Shown here: positions 44,092 to 55,902 of the stretch, one piece after another
Layout: each line of letters opens with the position of its first letter
Position numbering within the stretch: the stretch's first letter is position 1
Source: Impatiens glandulifera
Taxonomy: Eukaryota > Streptophyta > Magnoliopsida > Ericales > Balsaminaceae
DNA length: 64,000 nt
Assembly (NCBI RefSeq): GCF_907164915.1
Contig: NC_061868.1
Coordinates: forward strand, 32,330,439-32,394,438
Reading direction: 5' to 3'
Made by a program: the position numbers and the translations under genes
Notes under the pieces: model-generated
Told to the model about the DNA's origin: nothing
Databases searched by the model: none
Seen by the model: the letters and a program-made list of their open reading frames with translations, nothing else

Positions 44092-45437
44092 ATGGAGCCG
44101 CTTCTTCTCTCCCTTGGTTCTGCAACCGTCGTATCTCCGATCAGAAAACCTATTTCTTTCTCCCTCAGAAAACCCACCTACCCTACTATTATCCATTTCA
44201 GACCTTCCACGCACAAAGCTTATCGCCTTTATCGAAAACCCTGTTCCGCCATTGATAATTCGAATAAGGAACCTTCTCCCACCTCGGAACAAGGTATCTC
44301 TTTCCTTCTCACCCTCCCTCACTCTCTATGTGCATGTTTGAACTCTGATTATTTAACTATAAAAAGTTTTATTAATTGTTATTGTTTTGTGTAATGAAAA
44401 TCAGAAAATGAAGTTGATAATCTGGGGGTTAAAGCTGCCTTATCGATTCTGAGGTTCTACAAAAGTGAGTTCTTGATTATTAAGATCATGATATGTGTGC
44501 ATAAACTAGTGTTAATTGTGTGATACTAGTTATTTCAGCTTAACTAATGAGGTTTCTTCAAAACGTGATTGAGCAGGAGAGATTTCTCCATTGATGCTAA
44601 ATAGTTGTCGCTATGTTCCAACATGTAGTGAGTATTCAATGATTGCTTACAAGAAATATGGGTTTGTGAAGGGGAGTATCTTGACTACATGGCGTATCTG
44701 CCGTTGCAATCCTTTGGGTACTTAACCCACTTTTCTTTCTTTTAACTTCTTGTTCATTTTCCTATGTTGTTGCCTATATTATTATTGCAACAAAATGACA
44801 ACATAGTGAATGAGGAATGATGAATGATTTTGATTTGTTCTTGTTGGTGCAATGACTCTCCAAAATGATGGATCATATTTGGAAACTGAACTTACTCCGA
44901 CATATATACAAAATTATGCTAATTGGATCTCTATCTCCCTTTTTTTACTCTTGTTTCTTTTAACTGTATTGGTACTTTTGTGTACTTGTGAGTGAACTAT
45001 ATAACTTACTTTAGTTTGTTTTAATGTAAGAGCTTCTTTGTTTTGGGTTCAGTAATTACATGATTTCGATTCAGGTAAAATTACATGTTTTTGTTGCTGT
45101 TGTTGAGTTGGAAGTATAATTAGCTTTTTGGTGAGTAGTTGTATACATAATTTTTGCCCCTCCCCATAAAAAAAGGGTATTTTGTAATAAAAGAAACTCT
45201 TGAAGTGCTAAAATAGTGTCAGATCTTTATGAGTGCATAAAAAAGGATTTAGTGCTAGTGTTGAGATCAGAAATCTTCAGCCATGGAGAAGAAGTGAGAA
45301 TGAGATTTTCTCAATATCCTTAACAGCCTCAATCTACAAAAAAGTATGAACTTTGATGATTGAAACCTATTTTATCTTCAGGTGGTTCTGGATTTGATCC
45401 CCCAAGATGGTTTAATGAAAGCACTTTGGACGAGTGA
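44092..45437 (+). CDS. YidD-family (membrane protein insertion efficiency factor) protein, probably plastid-targeted
   Basis: Exons 44092-44293, 44405-44464, 44577-44717 and 45382-45437 have GT-AG junctions and intact phase, giving 152 residues. The C-terminal half is a full YidD domain: FYKREISPLM, then SCRYVPTCSEYSMIAYKKYG, WRICRCNPLG and GSGFDPPRWF, including the conserved cysteines Cys98, Cys104, Cys129 and Cys131. In bacteria YidD assists YidC in inserting inner-membrane proteins. Plant versions are nuclear-encoded and of cyanobacterial type, and a role beside the thylakoid YidC homologue ALB3 is plausible but not established. Residues 1-65 are Ser/Arg/Lys/Thr-rich with few acidic residues and resemble a chloroplast transit peptide. 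The ATG at 44092 is the first in frame. The 664-base third intron contains no insertion I could identify. Confidence 0.9.
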
Positions 45438-46617
45438 GTTGGTCAAAAAGCATTGATCTTTTTCATGCCTAAAACAATGGTAGATTCCTCTATGCCTTCC
45501 ATCTCTCATTTTCACTGCAATATTATCCCATCTCATTATCGAACAAATTTATGAAAAACTGACATTATCAAGAAATATAGACATTAAGATTCTTAATCAT
45601 CACAGTACATGTAAGAGAAAGGCAAACCTGTTTCACACTTGAAGCAAAAAAACAAAAAAAACTGTTCATGCATCTGACAAACATTTCATTTTCTAGCTTC
45701 AAAATTTCATTGATGTGCATCTTTCTTTGTGGAATTTATGAGTGTGTTGGCTTCCCTAATATAAAAATTAGGAAAATTAAATAGATAATTACTATTTAGT
45801 TGGTAGTTATAAGCGGTTAAAAGCAGTTAGAGGTAGTTATGTTAGTAGTTACTATTTAATTAGTTTGTTATTAGTAGGAAGGTGAAGGGTTCGAACCCTA
45901 CAAAAAAAAAGTTAGTTATTACTTATTAATAGTTATTTTCAGTTTAATAGTCTAGTACTAATGAATATTAGCAACCATCATGTAATTTGTATGTTGAATT
46001 GTTATTGATTAAACTTGAATAATTTGTTCTTTTTACGTCTAGGCCTTTGGGTGGTTGTTCTGAGTCTCTCATCCCCCATTCTTATCTTTTCATCTATGAC
46101 TTATCTCAATTCTAATTTTTATAATTTGGTATTGTATTAGAGAGCTAAAAATGTAATGGAAACACAAAGAGAATGGGAAAAAAAATGAGAGAATAGAATA
46201 AGAAATTTTAATGTTTTGTAGTTTAGTGTATGATTTCAACATGTAAAAGGGATTCACATACATTCCTAAGATATTGGGATTACATGAAAATCAAATTTTG
46301 TTCATCTTTTTTTTGAGAAGCATAATGCATCCATTTTGGTAACACTTTAGATTAAATATCTCGAATGAATATTAATCTAGATGAGATGGCATTTGAAAAC
46401 AGAACTTAATCAGAGACAAACAAAAATTCAAAATTTTATTAACAACTTTTCATTTGGATACGGTTTCAGATCAAGATTCAAAACATAAAGTGTTTCCAAT
46501 ATAACGTGGCATAACCCAACTAATATTAATATCCCTTTCAAGCATATTCCAAAATCTTTAACGACCAAGCAATGAAGTAATAAATAATCTTTTGATTCTT
46601 CACACGAGATATGTAAT
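45438..46617. other. Intergenic region with a possible SINE remnant
   Basis: 3' flank of the YidD gene. At about 45775-45960 a stretch with repeated agttactatttaattagt words contains a perfect B-box-like ggttcgaaccc (about 45888) followed by an A run (45901-45910), consistent with a decayed tRNA-derived SINE. No gene seen in the rest. Confidence 0.4.
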
Positions 46618-47036
46618 TAATGTAATCAATTAATAGTTATCTTGGGTTTTTCTATATATGGTTGACTTGATTAATATATTGGAGATCTCTAGATTAGTGG
46701 ATCTCAATGTTATAATCTTGTATATAGTTTACATTTTGGAATGAATAGAACAACGAATTGTATTTCTTTATGTTATTAGATCTTAGGATTTTTTTCTCTT
46801 CCCTCTTCTGCTGCGCCCACGGTCAATTATCTACTATCTTCTCTTCAATTACTCTTTTACGTCGTATCCTAACATTTCATCTTCTCTTCAATCACTTTTC
46901 TTAATCCGTTGCTCTATTCATTCCAAAATGTAAACTATTTACAAGATTATAACATTGAGATCCACTAATCTAGAGATCTCCAATATATTAATTAGGCCAA
47001 CGATATATAGAAAAATAACTATTAATTGATTACATT
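46618..47036. mobile_element. Foldback MITE-like element, about 130-bp arms
   Basis: The left arm (tgtaatcaattaatagtta ... gaatgaatagaacaacg, about 46618-46758) is repeated inverted at about 46908-47036 (cgttgctctattcattcc ... taactattaattgattaca) with high identity, around a 150-base loop that is CT-rich. The arms share ggagatctctagattagtgg and tataatcttgtatatagttt-type words. No coding content. A clear target duplication was not found. Confidence 0.65.
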
Positions 47037-48818
47037 TATTAATATGCAACCTCTATTAATCATAATAAGACTTTTAGCCTCCTTGCCATGTCATGATACC
47101 ACCCTGCAAAACAATCCAAGAATAACACAAGAACACTTACAAAAAATGATACATCCAAAGTCAAAAGAGATGATGGAACACAAAAACAACAAAACAAAAA
47201 AGTAATACACATTATTACTGATAAACCAAAATGCATCATAAATCAAAAGAATTGAAACCCAATTACACTTTCCAACAATTCAAATACAATAAAGGCATAC
47301 AGAACAAGAACTTCATCAAAATCAATCATCTTTAAGATTACTTTTATCCCAAACTCAAAAGAGAAAAGGTGAACCTCAAAAGAATCACCACCTGCCTAAC
47401 TAGGCATCAACCCTAAACCTCCCACAACCTTGGCCTAAATCTCTTTGATCTTCTTTATCCCCTCAATCTCTAGTTTATTTGCAGGTTTGAATTTGAAGGG
47501 TGACGTGGCAATGAGTAGACATTAACTTGGTGGTGTTGAAATGGTTGCCACGTCACTTAACAATAGTGATATTTTACCCGCTCTCCCGTTTGTAGGTATT
47601 ATTTTCTTTATTTTGATCCCTTACAAAAGAAAATAAAGCATCTGAGTGGGTGATGGGGGTTTATTTGTTTAATCCGTTTGCTCAGAAGTGGACCATTCAT
47701 TCATGCCATTAAATACTCCCCAATCTCATTAAGATTCAGTTGAATTATTTGTATTCTGACTGAAGCTGGTTCAATTGGGTCAGTCATGCATGCCTTTAAA
47801 ATAAACTGATTGTATTTTGCTTATTGATGATTTCATCCAATGCATTAAACATCATTAATCTCAATTTTTAATGAAAAAGTCTTAATCTCAACTTACAGAT
47901 GACAATTTTACCCTTTAGGCTTTGCAGATACCAGGGGAAGTGGGGGAACATTTCCTGCACTAATTAAGGTTGGATCTGAGTTCTGACCAATAATTTACCA
48001 TTGTTGATTTTGGGTAAGTAAACCTGGAATGGGAATCAAGATTTGGGACCACTGGCTAAATAAATATTTTTATTTGATTCTTGGGTAAACCATATCGCAA
48101 TTTTTTATTTTTTTTATAATATTTTATGGTAAGACGAGTTGTGGGCATTGGCGCACGTCATTCTTAACACCATTGGCTTAACATGTTGAGATCGGGTTAG
48201 AAGGCAGACTGAGTTTTCTTCATTCCAATTTTAGTAATAAAGATTATTCAGTTGAATTGTTCAAGTCAATTGACAATCATCATATGTGGATGAACAACTG
48301 TGTTGTGTATCTCACTTCTGTTTGACCAAATTTTAGTTTATTGTATAAGCCACCAGTCTTTTTCTTTAACCTAACTCTGGATCTCTTTATACTCTCATTT
48401 GTCCAGATTATTTTATATTACTTATTTCCTTAGGTGTTTACTGTGATGGAATTTGGATAAAGCAGTTATTTTCCTGAAGAAACTATTCTTGCATTTTAAG
48501 GTAGCAAGAACCTTTTGCCTAAAGGTTGTGCTGGGTAAAACTAATTATCTGGAATATAATTTGACCATTATTAAAAAATAATGTGATTATTATTTGGATT
48601 ATGATGGCATACTAAATGAGCAATAAAAGTTATTATAAAATGAATCCTGATCCAAAAAATTAATAAATGAAGAAAATTAAGTATCACCAAGTTTCCAAAT
48701 TGACTCATATCTTCAACTACTTTGTATTTGATATTTGATCAGTAGAGTATCAAAGTTCATACAGATTTTTTGAAAATTTGCCTACAAAAGTGAAAAAGAC
48801 TTTGTAAATCTTCAAAAG
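47037..48818. other. Intergenic region between the foldback element and the GRAS gene
   Basis: Includes the 3' flank of the minus-strand GRAS gene. A 12-bp perfect inverted pair gtgacgtggcaa (47500-47511) / ttgccacgtcac (47545-47556) carries two ACGTGGC (ABRE/G-box-like) cores facing each other across 33 bases. No open frame with recognisable content was found. Confidence 0.45.
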
Positions 48819-51047
48819 TTATACAGGTTTCCAACACGATAGAGCGTATATAATTCGCCCCTTCCATCCCTGCAACAGCCACATACTATCCTCATCGATC
48901 ACGAAATCCTTATGGTAACTCGTCCTCACCTTCCAAACCGCCTTTTCGACAATATCCCTATTAAACGGAACCTGGGCAAATCCCGCCCTCATATTCCTAA
49001 CTTGCCATTGTTTATAAGTCTCGGGTCTCTCCACTCTTTCCCACCCTTCACAAGCTATAACATTTAACGCTTCCTTCCCAAACACCTCCCTCTCGATCAA
49101 CATCCTCTCGTGATACTCTCTCGGAACGTTCGTTTCCAACATGTCAAATAACGCCGAGTAGTGGAATAGAGCCTCCCTGAACCGGGTCACAAAAAACGGG
49201 GCATTATATGACCCGTTTAAAACCCCGTGTATAAAAAGATTAGGATTTATCTTCCTAATTAGATTTAGAACTATATTTCTAGAACTATCAGCTAAAACCG
49301 TCTCATCATGCAAGTTTTTCGATCTGTATAGGCAATTGACGACAACATACTCGTCGTCGTCTAGTTTCAGGTCTTGGATCGTGATTGAATCCCAATTCTT
49401 CGCGATGGCATTGTACTCGAAAGGTACGTCGAAGGTTTTAGCATAGTCCTTTAGCCTGCGACCGGTTTCTTCAACTCCTGCTGCAGGGCGGAACCCTGGT
49501 TGGGGAAACTCAATTCCAGTAATTCGAAGCTTCGGAGGGCCGCCTTCTCTTTGGGCAATGCGTTGGATTAGCGTTGGCCATTGGAAACCGTAGAGGATAC
49601 CGAAATCAATAACGTGTAATCGCGTTGACTTTTCTGCATTGAGCATTATCGTCTTGTTTGATGTGAAATTTGACATCTTTCGGAAGGGACATGATGCCAG
49701 GTATAGATGGTATGCTTTTAGGTAATCGACAGCTGATGTTTTTCGGCTGAGAAAGGCTTTATAGATTTGGCTTCCAGTTCCGGCCAAACGAGCCTCGAGA
49801 CCGTCAGCTAAACAATGAGCTAATCTTTGGTTTCCATCGCCAAAAGGGGAAGAGTGTTGTCGGATTTGCTTTAGTAATTCGTTGGCACACCTTTGATCAT
49901 CAGCTGCAACTGCTTGAGCGCAATGAATCAAAAGGTTTCTCAAATCGATTACTTCCTTTTTAACAACTTGTTTCTTTCCACGGCCTTTGTTAGACATGCT
50001 AGTAGTACTGTTTTGCTGCGTTCTTTTGTCTATCTCGTTTTTAAGTTCTTCTCGATATTCTTTCAAAGCGATTTCGCCACTCCCCATACTACAAAGCAAT
50101 ACCTTGTCGAACATTTCTGATCGAACTGTTGCATCTGGAAAAACAGCTGCTTGTTTACTACTCCTTTCTTCTTCTAAATCACATTCCTCCTCTCTATAAG
50201 GATTCTTCCTACCTTTCAGCTCTTTGGGAGAGAAGGGTGACGACGAATCTTCCTCCTTAACCGGCGTTTTGTTGGCTGCAAAATTAATCAACAATTCACT
50301 ACTTTTGGGAAGAAATTTGTTTGCTTCTTCAACTCCCTTATTGAACTGCCAAACAGACTGGTTACCGCCATATAGATCTGATATCTGAAGAGGGCTTATT
50401 GGGGAGTCAAGGAAACAGCCATCAATAACACCATTGTTAGCACTGTTTGATGAGGTAACCGACGAGCGTGGACCATTGTTACTACTACTGTTGCTTCCAC
50501 TATAGACATAATTGTATTCATCTGAAATCTCAACATTATTGTTAGCTCGATCGATTTGAGGCGATGGTGGATACTTCTTTCCAATGACATCGTAGAATGA
50601 TTTCTCAGCAGCTTGAAGATCTAAAGACTCTTGAAGCATGCAGGTTTTCTCTTCCATATCTTCTTCCATAAGGATCTGGTTTATGTATTGCAAAACTGCA
50701 TCTGAGAAATCACAGTCTTCATGAGGATCTTCTTCATAGGTTAAAGTGGAAGTAGAAACCAAATTGTTTGTTGGAGCGTCATCATTCGAATGGAAAGGAA
50801 TCCCGAATTCGTAGCTCGTGAATGAACTTCCATGATCCGCAAACACAGACTGGAATCTAGGATTTGGAAAAGGGTTAACAGGGTTATCTGGAATGATGGA
50901 AAATCCACCAAAACTGTTATTCGACAAAGGAGTCTGAAATCTAGGTCCTCCAATTAGGTTATTATCAGGTAAACATGATGAATCTGGATTAAATTCCAGT
51001 TGGATTCCATTTCTCGCAGTAGAGAATCCCCTGAATCTCGGATCCAT
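48819..51047 (-). CDS. GRAS-domain transcription regulator, LISCL/SCL14-type
   Basis: Single coding exon of 742 residues; GRAS proteins are nuclear regulators. The N-terminal 360 residues are polar and variable but contain the acidic-hydrophobic LISCL signature DFSDAVLQYINQILMEED (113-130), a transactivation-type motif. The GRAS domain spans about 366-741: LHR I (NLLIHCAQAVAADDQ, 371-385), the VHIID variant LHVIDFGILYGFQWP (477-491), LHR II (LRITGIEFPQPGFRPA), PFYRE region (PFEYNAIAKNWDSI, from 542), RVER region (WERVERPETYKQWQVRNMRAGF area, 669-690) and SAW (WLLQGWKGRIIYALSCWKP, 723-741). Everything expected is present and intact. SCL14 and its relatives work with TGA bZIP factors on xenobiotic-response genes, and others in this clade act in stress and meiosis; the exact orthologue is not assigned. 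The leader contains an intron at 51133-51317. Confidence 0.95.
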   Translation of the reverse strand: MDPRFRGFSTARNGIQLEFNPDSSCLPDNNLIGGPRFQTPLSNNSFGGFSIIPDNPVNPFPNPRFQSVFADHGSSFTSYEFGIPFHSNDDAPTNNLVSTSTLTYEEDPHEDCDFSDAVLQYINQILMEEDMEEKTCMLQESLDLQAAEKSFYDVIGKKYPPSPQIDRANNNVEISDEYNYVYSGSNSSSNNGPRSSVTSSNSANNGVIDGCFLDSPISPLQISDLYGGNQSVWQFNKGVEEANKFLPKSSELLINFAANKTPVKEEDSSSPFSPKELKGRKNPYREEECDLEEERSSKQAAVFPDATVRSEMFDKVLLCSMGSGEIALKEYREELKNEIDKRTQQNSTTSMSNKGRGKKQVVKKEVIDLRNLLIHCAQAVAADDQRCANELLKQIRQHSSPFGDGNQRLAHCLADGLEARLAGTGSQIYKAFLSRKTSAVDYLKAYHLYLASCPFRKMSNFTSNKTIMLNAEKSTRLHVIDFGILYGFQWPTLIQRIAQREGGPPKLRITGIEFPQPGFRPAAGVEETGRRLKDYAKTFDVPFEYNAIAKNWDSITIQDLKLDDDEYVVVNCLYRSKNLHDETVLADSSRNIVLNLIRKINPNLFIHGVLNGSYNAPFFVTRFREALFHYSALFDMLETNVPREYHERMLIEREVFGKEALNVIACEGWERVERPETYKQWQVRNMRAGFAQVPFNRDIVEKAVWKVRTSYHKDFVIDEDSMWLLQGWKGRIIYALSCWKPV

Positions 51048-51430
51048 TAATTCTCTAGAAAGGAAAAGCTCAGCTACAATTTGTGGTCAAGATTGGAAAT
51101 TTAGTCTTGGAATTGGTCTTTGAATCCCGAATCTGCAAAGAACAGGCCTAATTTCAAAAGGGTGATACAAAAAAACAATGATTTCAAAAGGGTCATACAA
51201 AAAAACAATGATTTCAACAAACTAATCATGATTTCAAAAGTGCACACGAACTATATATGAATCAAACTTAATTATACATCATCAATTAAAGGGTATGGAA
51301 AGAAGATGAAAGAGTACCTTTGTGTGATCCCCAAACAGAGAGAGGTAGACTTCTGAATCTCTAATGGATGATGAGTTGAAAGAGAAGAGTAGATGAGAGA
51401 GAGAGAGAAACGAGGATGTAAAATGGACTG
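51048..51430 (-). other. 5'UTR of the GRAS gene with a leader intron
   Basis: On the minus strand the leader exon ends ACACAAAG at 51318, followed by GTACTC (donor 51317-51316). The acceptor TTTGCAG ends at 51133, two exon blocks giving a 185-base intron about 85 bases before the ATG. The upstream exon is CT/GA-rich (about 51385-51415). A leader intron is usual in this GRAS subfamily. Confidence 0.6.
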
Positions 51431-52305
51431 AATTTCTTACTTTAAGCTTTTTTCTTCAACGAGGAGAAGAGAGAAAAGAGAAGTAATCACAGCCGTTGTT
51501 TCCGCTGACCCAACACGTCGCGGGCTGTAGCCGGTCATAATCCCGTTATTTTTTTGGCGCATATTAAAAGATTTCCTTCCTCCCAAAAAATAAAAATATG
51601 CAAACTTTATGTAGAATATTAAATTAACAATTTCAATCTAGATATAGTGTAATTTAGAGTTAAAATTGGGATTTTAAATATATTTTTTAATTTATAATTT
51701 TGAACAGAGAAGTAAAATTATTTAATTTTCACGTTGGTGGGTTTAAGTTTCTTTATTATATAATAAAATATAAAATTATTTTAACAACTATAGAATATAA
51801 GAAAATAATGAAATGCAAAATAATAGGAATTTTTAAGTTCTTACAAATGTTTTTTTTCGAAAATAAATGAGTCTCAATATAAATATTAATAATAACAGAT
51901 ACAAATTCAACTTATAAATTTTATTTATAATATTTAAAATTCTTGAATCAATATATCTATATAGAAAAATATTAGTTTGTATTAATATAATTAGTGTGAT
52001 AACTATTTTTTAATATATTAGTATATTTCATTTAGTTTGTATTTAAATAATTTAAATAAATTCGATATATAATATTTTGATTGGTTAAGTCGACTCTAAC
52101 TACTGAATTTAACTGTCACAAATTTTGTTTTCATTAAAAGAATATTTAAGTTGAAGTAGGGTGATCCGAACATTTTGTATATAAATATTTAGGGGAAGTT
52201 TGTCTCGTTTATTTAACATGTCAATAATAAAGTCAATATTGTAATATAAAAAAAACATGAATGATATTTTTTTTTAAAATTTCAAATGCTAATACATTTT
52301 TGTAA

Positions 52306-52342
<37 letters not shown>

Positions 52343-53925
52343 GAAAAAAACATTGGATTTATATTTAAGTATATATAACTTTAAAAAACTTGGTCCCATG
52401 CATACTAAAATTATTAATTATTTGACTGGATTTTGAATATAGTTGAGTTCTAAGGCTTAATATGAAGACTAGTTAAACTTGAACTAAGTTAATTTATTGT
52501 GTATTTTAAGATTAAAGTGTCAATTTGAATATATAGTAAAAACATTATGTTTGTCTTAGAAAAACAAATTAATGCTTCAATTTGATATTTTGTAAGTATT
52601 CATTATAAAAATGCTTAGGCTAACCATAATATAATAATTTATTGGGAGAGAACTTTAACTTGTAGAGTTCAAAATACTAATTTATAGAAACACTTTGAAT
52701 TTATTTAATTAACTCACTTAAGTAGATTAAACAATAATAGGAGTTTCTAAGATACCAAATGTTATCATTCCTGTTTCATTCTATTTGGGAGATTTATTTT
52801 ATTATTATTTCTGTCCAGTTCAGTTTCAAATAATCTCCGCGGGGCACCACTATATCTCATCATCTAAAAAAAATAAAAATAAAAAATCATTAAATTATAA
52901 ACAAGTATATGCTCATATCGATAGGAAGACTAGACGGAGCTGGGGCAGCTGATAACTAGCTTAGGCTTCTCGGCGAGTCTCCCCTGCATTGATCCATTGT
53001 GTTAGCTGGCATGCATTCATTGCTTCCGTGCTCCTAGTTGGCCATTGAGGAACGTGATGCCCTACGGGAGAAAACATTGGATGAAGATGGTTGGCTAGTT
53101 GAGGTTGTTAGCATAGCTTGCCTTGGCCAGACTAGGGAAGAACCAGTCGCAAGGACATGAACGAGCGTACTGTAGAGACAGTATGAAAGAGAGGAAATTT
53201 TATATTATTCTAAAAAAATAATTAAAACTCTTATAAAATATAAAATATAAAAATTAAATAATTATATTAGTAATTTTATATATTTAATTTTTATCAGTGT
53301 TAGAAGTAGAATTTGAGATAAATCTAAGCGGAGTCGCGACGGTGATACAAATATCATCTCCCCGTCTCATTTGATTTCGGAAAAAAAAAATTACCTCTAA
53401 CAAAAACCACGGATTCTCATCAGTTACGGAATTGTTGGGTCATTTTAACATCAATCCTTTGTTAAAAACAAGTAGAGCTTATTTGATTATAAATTATTTA
53501 AATTAATCTATTATCACATCCTATATTCTTTCACCAATTAATATTTATTATTAACTAAAAATATTACTTTAATAATTTAATCCAAATAAGTTATCTTTTA
53601 TATCACATAATATTGAAAAATATAAAAAATAAAAAGCTCATTTTTAAGTCATGTTTTATAAAATTTTACTCAAAATTCAATTATTACATATATTTTTTCA
53701 TCAATCAAATTATTGTATATTCATTAAATAGAATACAAATTATTCCTTATTTAAATATTTTCATAATTTTATTATCTATCGAAAATAAATATATTTAGAG
53801 TAATGTATACTTAGAAAATCAGTTTTAACAAAAATAATAATAAGGAAAATTAAAAGGAAAAACAATTTGAAGAATTAGGAAAAAAAGGGAAAAGAGTTGG
53901 AACTTGCTTCAAGTTGGATCGGTAC
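51431..53925. other. Intergenic region upstream of the GRAS gene
   Basis: Mostly AT-rich, with a (ta)n tract at about 52304-52340. A GC-richer island at about 52915-53175 (gctggggcagctgataac ... gaaccagtcgcaaggacat) has no long ORF and no recognised match. Another short GC-richer piece lies at 53325-53420. The first few hundred bases presumably contain the GRAS promoter. Confidence 0.5.
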
Positions 53926-54001
53926 CGTCACGTGATGGTGAAAAGGTGGAAGACCGTCACGTGATGGTGAAAAGGTGGAAGACATGTGGGAGGGACACGT
54001 G
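53926..54001. promoter_or_regulatory. Cluster of three CACGTG G-boxes, two in a 29-bp tandem duplication
   Basis: The 29-bp unit cgtcacgtgatggtg... is present twice back to back (53927-53955, 53956-53984), each with a CACGTG core at 53929-53934 and 53958-53963. A third core lies in gacacgtgg at 53996-54001. G-boxes bind bZIP and bHLH factors. No gene is visible directly downstream on either strand, so the target is unknown. Confidence 0.45.
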
Positions 54002-54887
54002 GAGACTTGATTTGGACAGTTTTATGTCTGTATTAGTGGGGGTGTGACCCATTTCTTCTTAGGTTGACTTATTAATTGATTTTCCAAAGCTCCACTACCT
54101 AGTAACTTCTTGTATTTTTTGTTTCTATTCCATGATTATTACAACACTCTCTTAAATTTTTAATATTTGTTTGATTTTAAAAAAGAGAAATGATTAAGAG
54201 AACAAATTTGGGAGAGGGTATTAAGAGTGAATGACGCTGGCACTAACATAAAAAATAACAAAATTTATCTATTTTCTCTCCTCACCTTTTATTATTTTTT
54301 CAACTTATAGTGACACATCATTTCTCCCCTTTATCCCTCTTAAAAAAAAGTACATATTTTTGTTTGAAAATAGAAGCTTGTCCTGGTTTCCGAACATTTG
54401 AAGTTCAACTGTTGCGGAATTTGACCAAATAACCCTAAAAAAACCCTTAAATGAGTTGATGATCAACGCATAATTTTAATTGCGCTGGTGACCACTTTAT
54501 ATTTTTTTGACGAAAATACTCACATCGCGTAACGTAATGGGTCTTTTCGGGGAATATGTTCTTTATATAAATACTCAATTTTTTTCATTTCGTTATTTTT
54601 CTTTCTCTCTCTTTTCTCTACTCCGCGTGCTCCCTCTTTCACGACGGCACGACGGTGGAACCCTAAACGAACACATCATGCAGATCGACGACGAAAACTC
54701 ATTTTAATATCATGTGATTTGATTGATTTATGTTCTTATTTCCATCATGTTCATCTTCAAACCCTAAACCATGAGGTTGTTCTTATTTTTCATCTTATTC
54801 ATATTGGTTGTTCATCTTGTCGATGATGATATTTACAGATGATGCTTTGAATCGGTTCTGTTTCAAGGAAGATTAATGTGATTCTCG

Positions 54888-55100
54888 CGAAGGGCCGTCC
54901 CTTGTAGCGAAGGGACATCCCTTGTAGCGAAGGGCCATGTAGCGATGGTCCATCCCTTGTAGTGATGGGCCATCCCTCGTAGCGAAGAGTCATCCCTTGT
55001 AGCGAAGGACCATGTAGCGATGTGTCATCTCTTGTAGCGAAGGGCCATGTAGCGATGGACCATCCCTTGTAGCGAAGGGCCATCCCTCGTAGCGTTGGAA
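54888..55100. repeat. 20-bp minisatellite, left arm
   Basis: About ten units of tagcgaagggccatcccttg with variation between aag/atgg (tagcgatggtccatccc). It reads open on the minus strand as a repetitive peptide, judged a by-product of the repeat. Confidence 0.75.
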
Positions 55101-55902
55101 AGTTGAAATCCATTAGATTATTGAAGGAAGGTTGTCAAATTGGTAGGTTAGGGTGCGTCGTATTTGATGCTACAAGAAGAAGGCGATGACATCGACACTG
55201 TTTACGTTTCTTGTTTGCAAATCTCATCTTATTTTTGCCAAAAGACTGACCAAATATTTATTTACCTTCAGTTTTGCTTGTAATCTCATGTGTTGTTTCT
55301 TTTGTATAACTAGCATTGTTTGTTTGTCATGTCTATTTTAAGGATGTTCTGCACATTTCTATGTTTATTTAACTAAATCCAAAAATCAGTGATCGTGCAC
55401 GCTTCTTCTCTTTCTTTTCTTCTACAAGACGATACATTTTAATGTCATCAATGATTATCAAAACAGATTATTTTTTATACATTGTATTCTCTAAACAAGG
55501 TAAGTCAAATGTGCAATAAGATTCTACAATTATTGACATTGATATGGCTAAATTGGATCAGTCTAGAGTTAATTTGTTCAATTTATGCAATAAAATTAAG
55601 TTTTAAACCACTTCATAAAACAAATTTGTACACTATAGTAATTTTTTATTCAATAAATGAAATCAAGATCTCCAAAAGAGTGACAACACATTATATTCTT
55701 ACTAACAAATAACAATTGACAATTACTTATTCAATCACTACAACAATTGAAACATGAAATGGGCAATTACTTATTCAATCCCAAATTGCATTCCTATTCT
55801 TATAGTATAATACACAGGCGCAGCCACGACAAAAAAATGTTTAAAGCAAAGAAGAACGGAAAAAAGAAATCTCCCATCAAGTCATTCCCTTCTTCAAGAA
55901 AG

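Noticed and set aside
45882..45900. tRNA gene suggested by ggttcgaaccc
   Set aside because: No cloverleaf could be formed around it and no A box at the right distance; better explained as a SINE remnant.
52915..53175. GC-rich island as a possible exon
   Set aside because: Stops in all frames within short distance and no splice-bounded reading that resembles a known protein.
54799..55113. Repetitive minus-strand frame (RYKG/ATRDD-type repeats)
   Set aside because: A by-product of the 20-bp minisatellite, which is not a multiple of three, so the peptide repeat is incidental.
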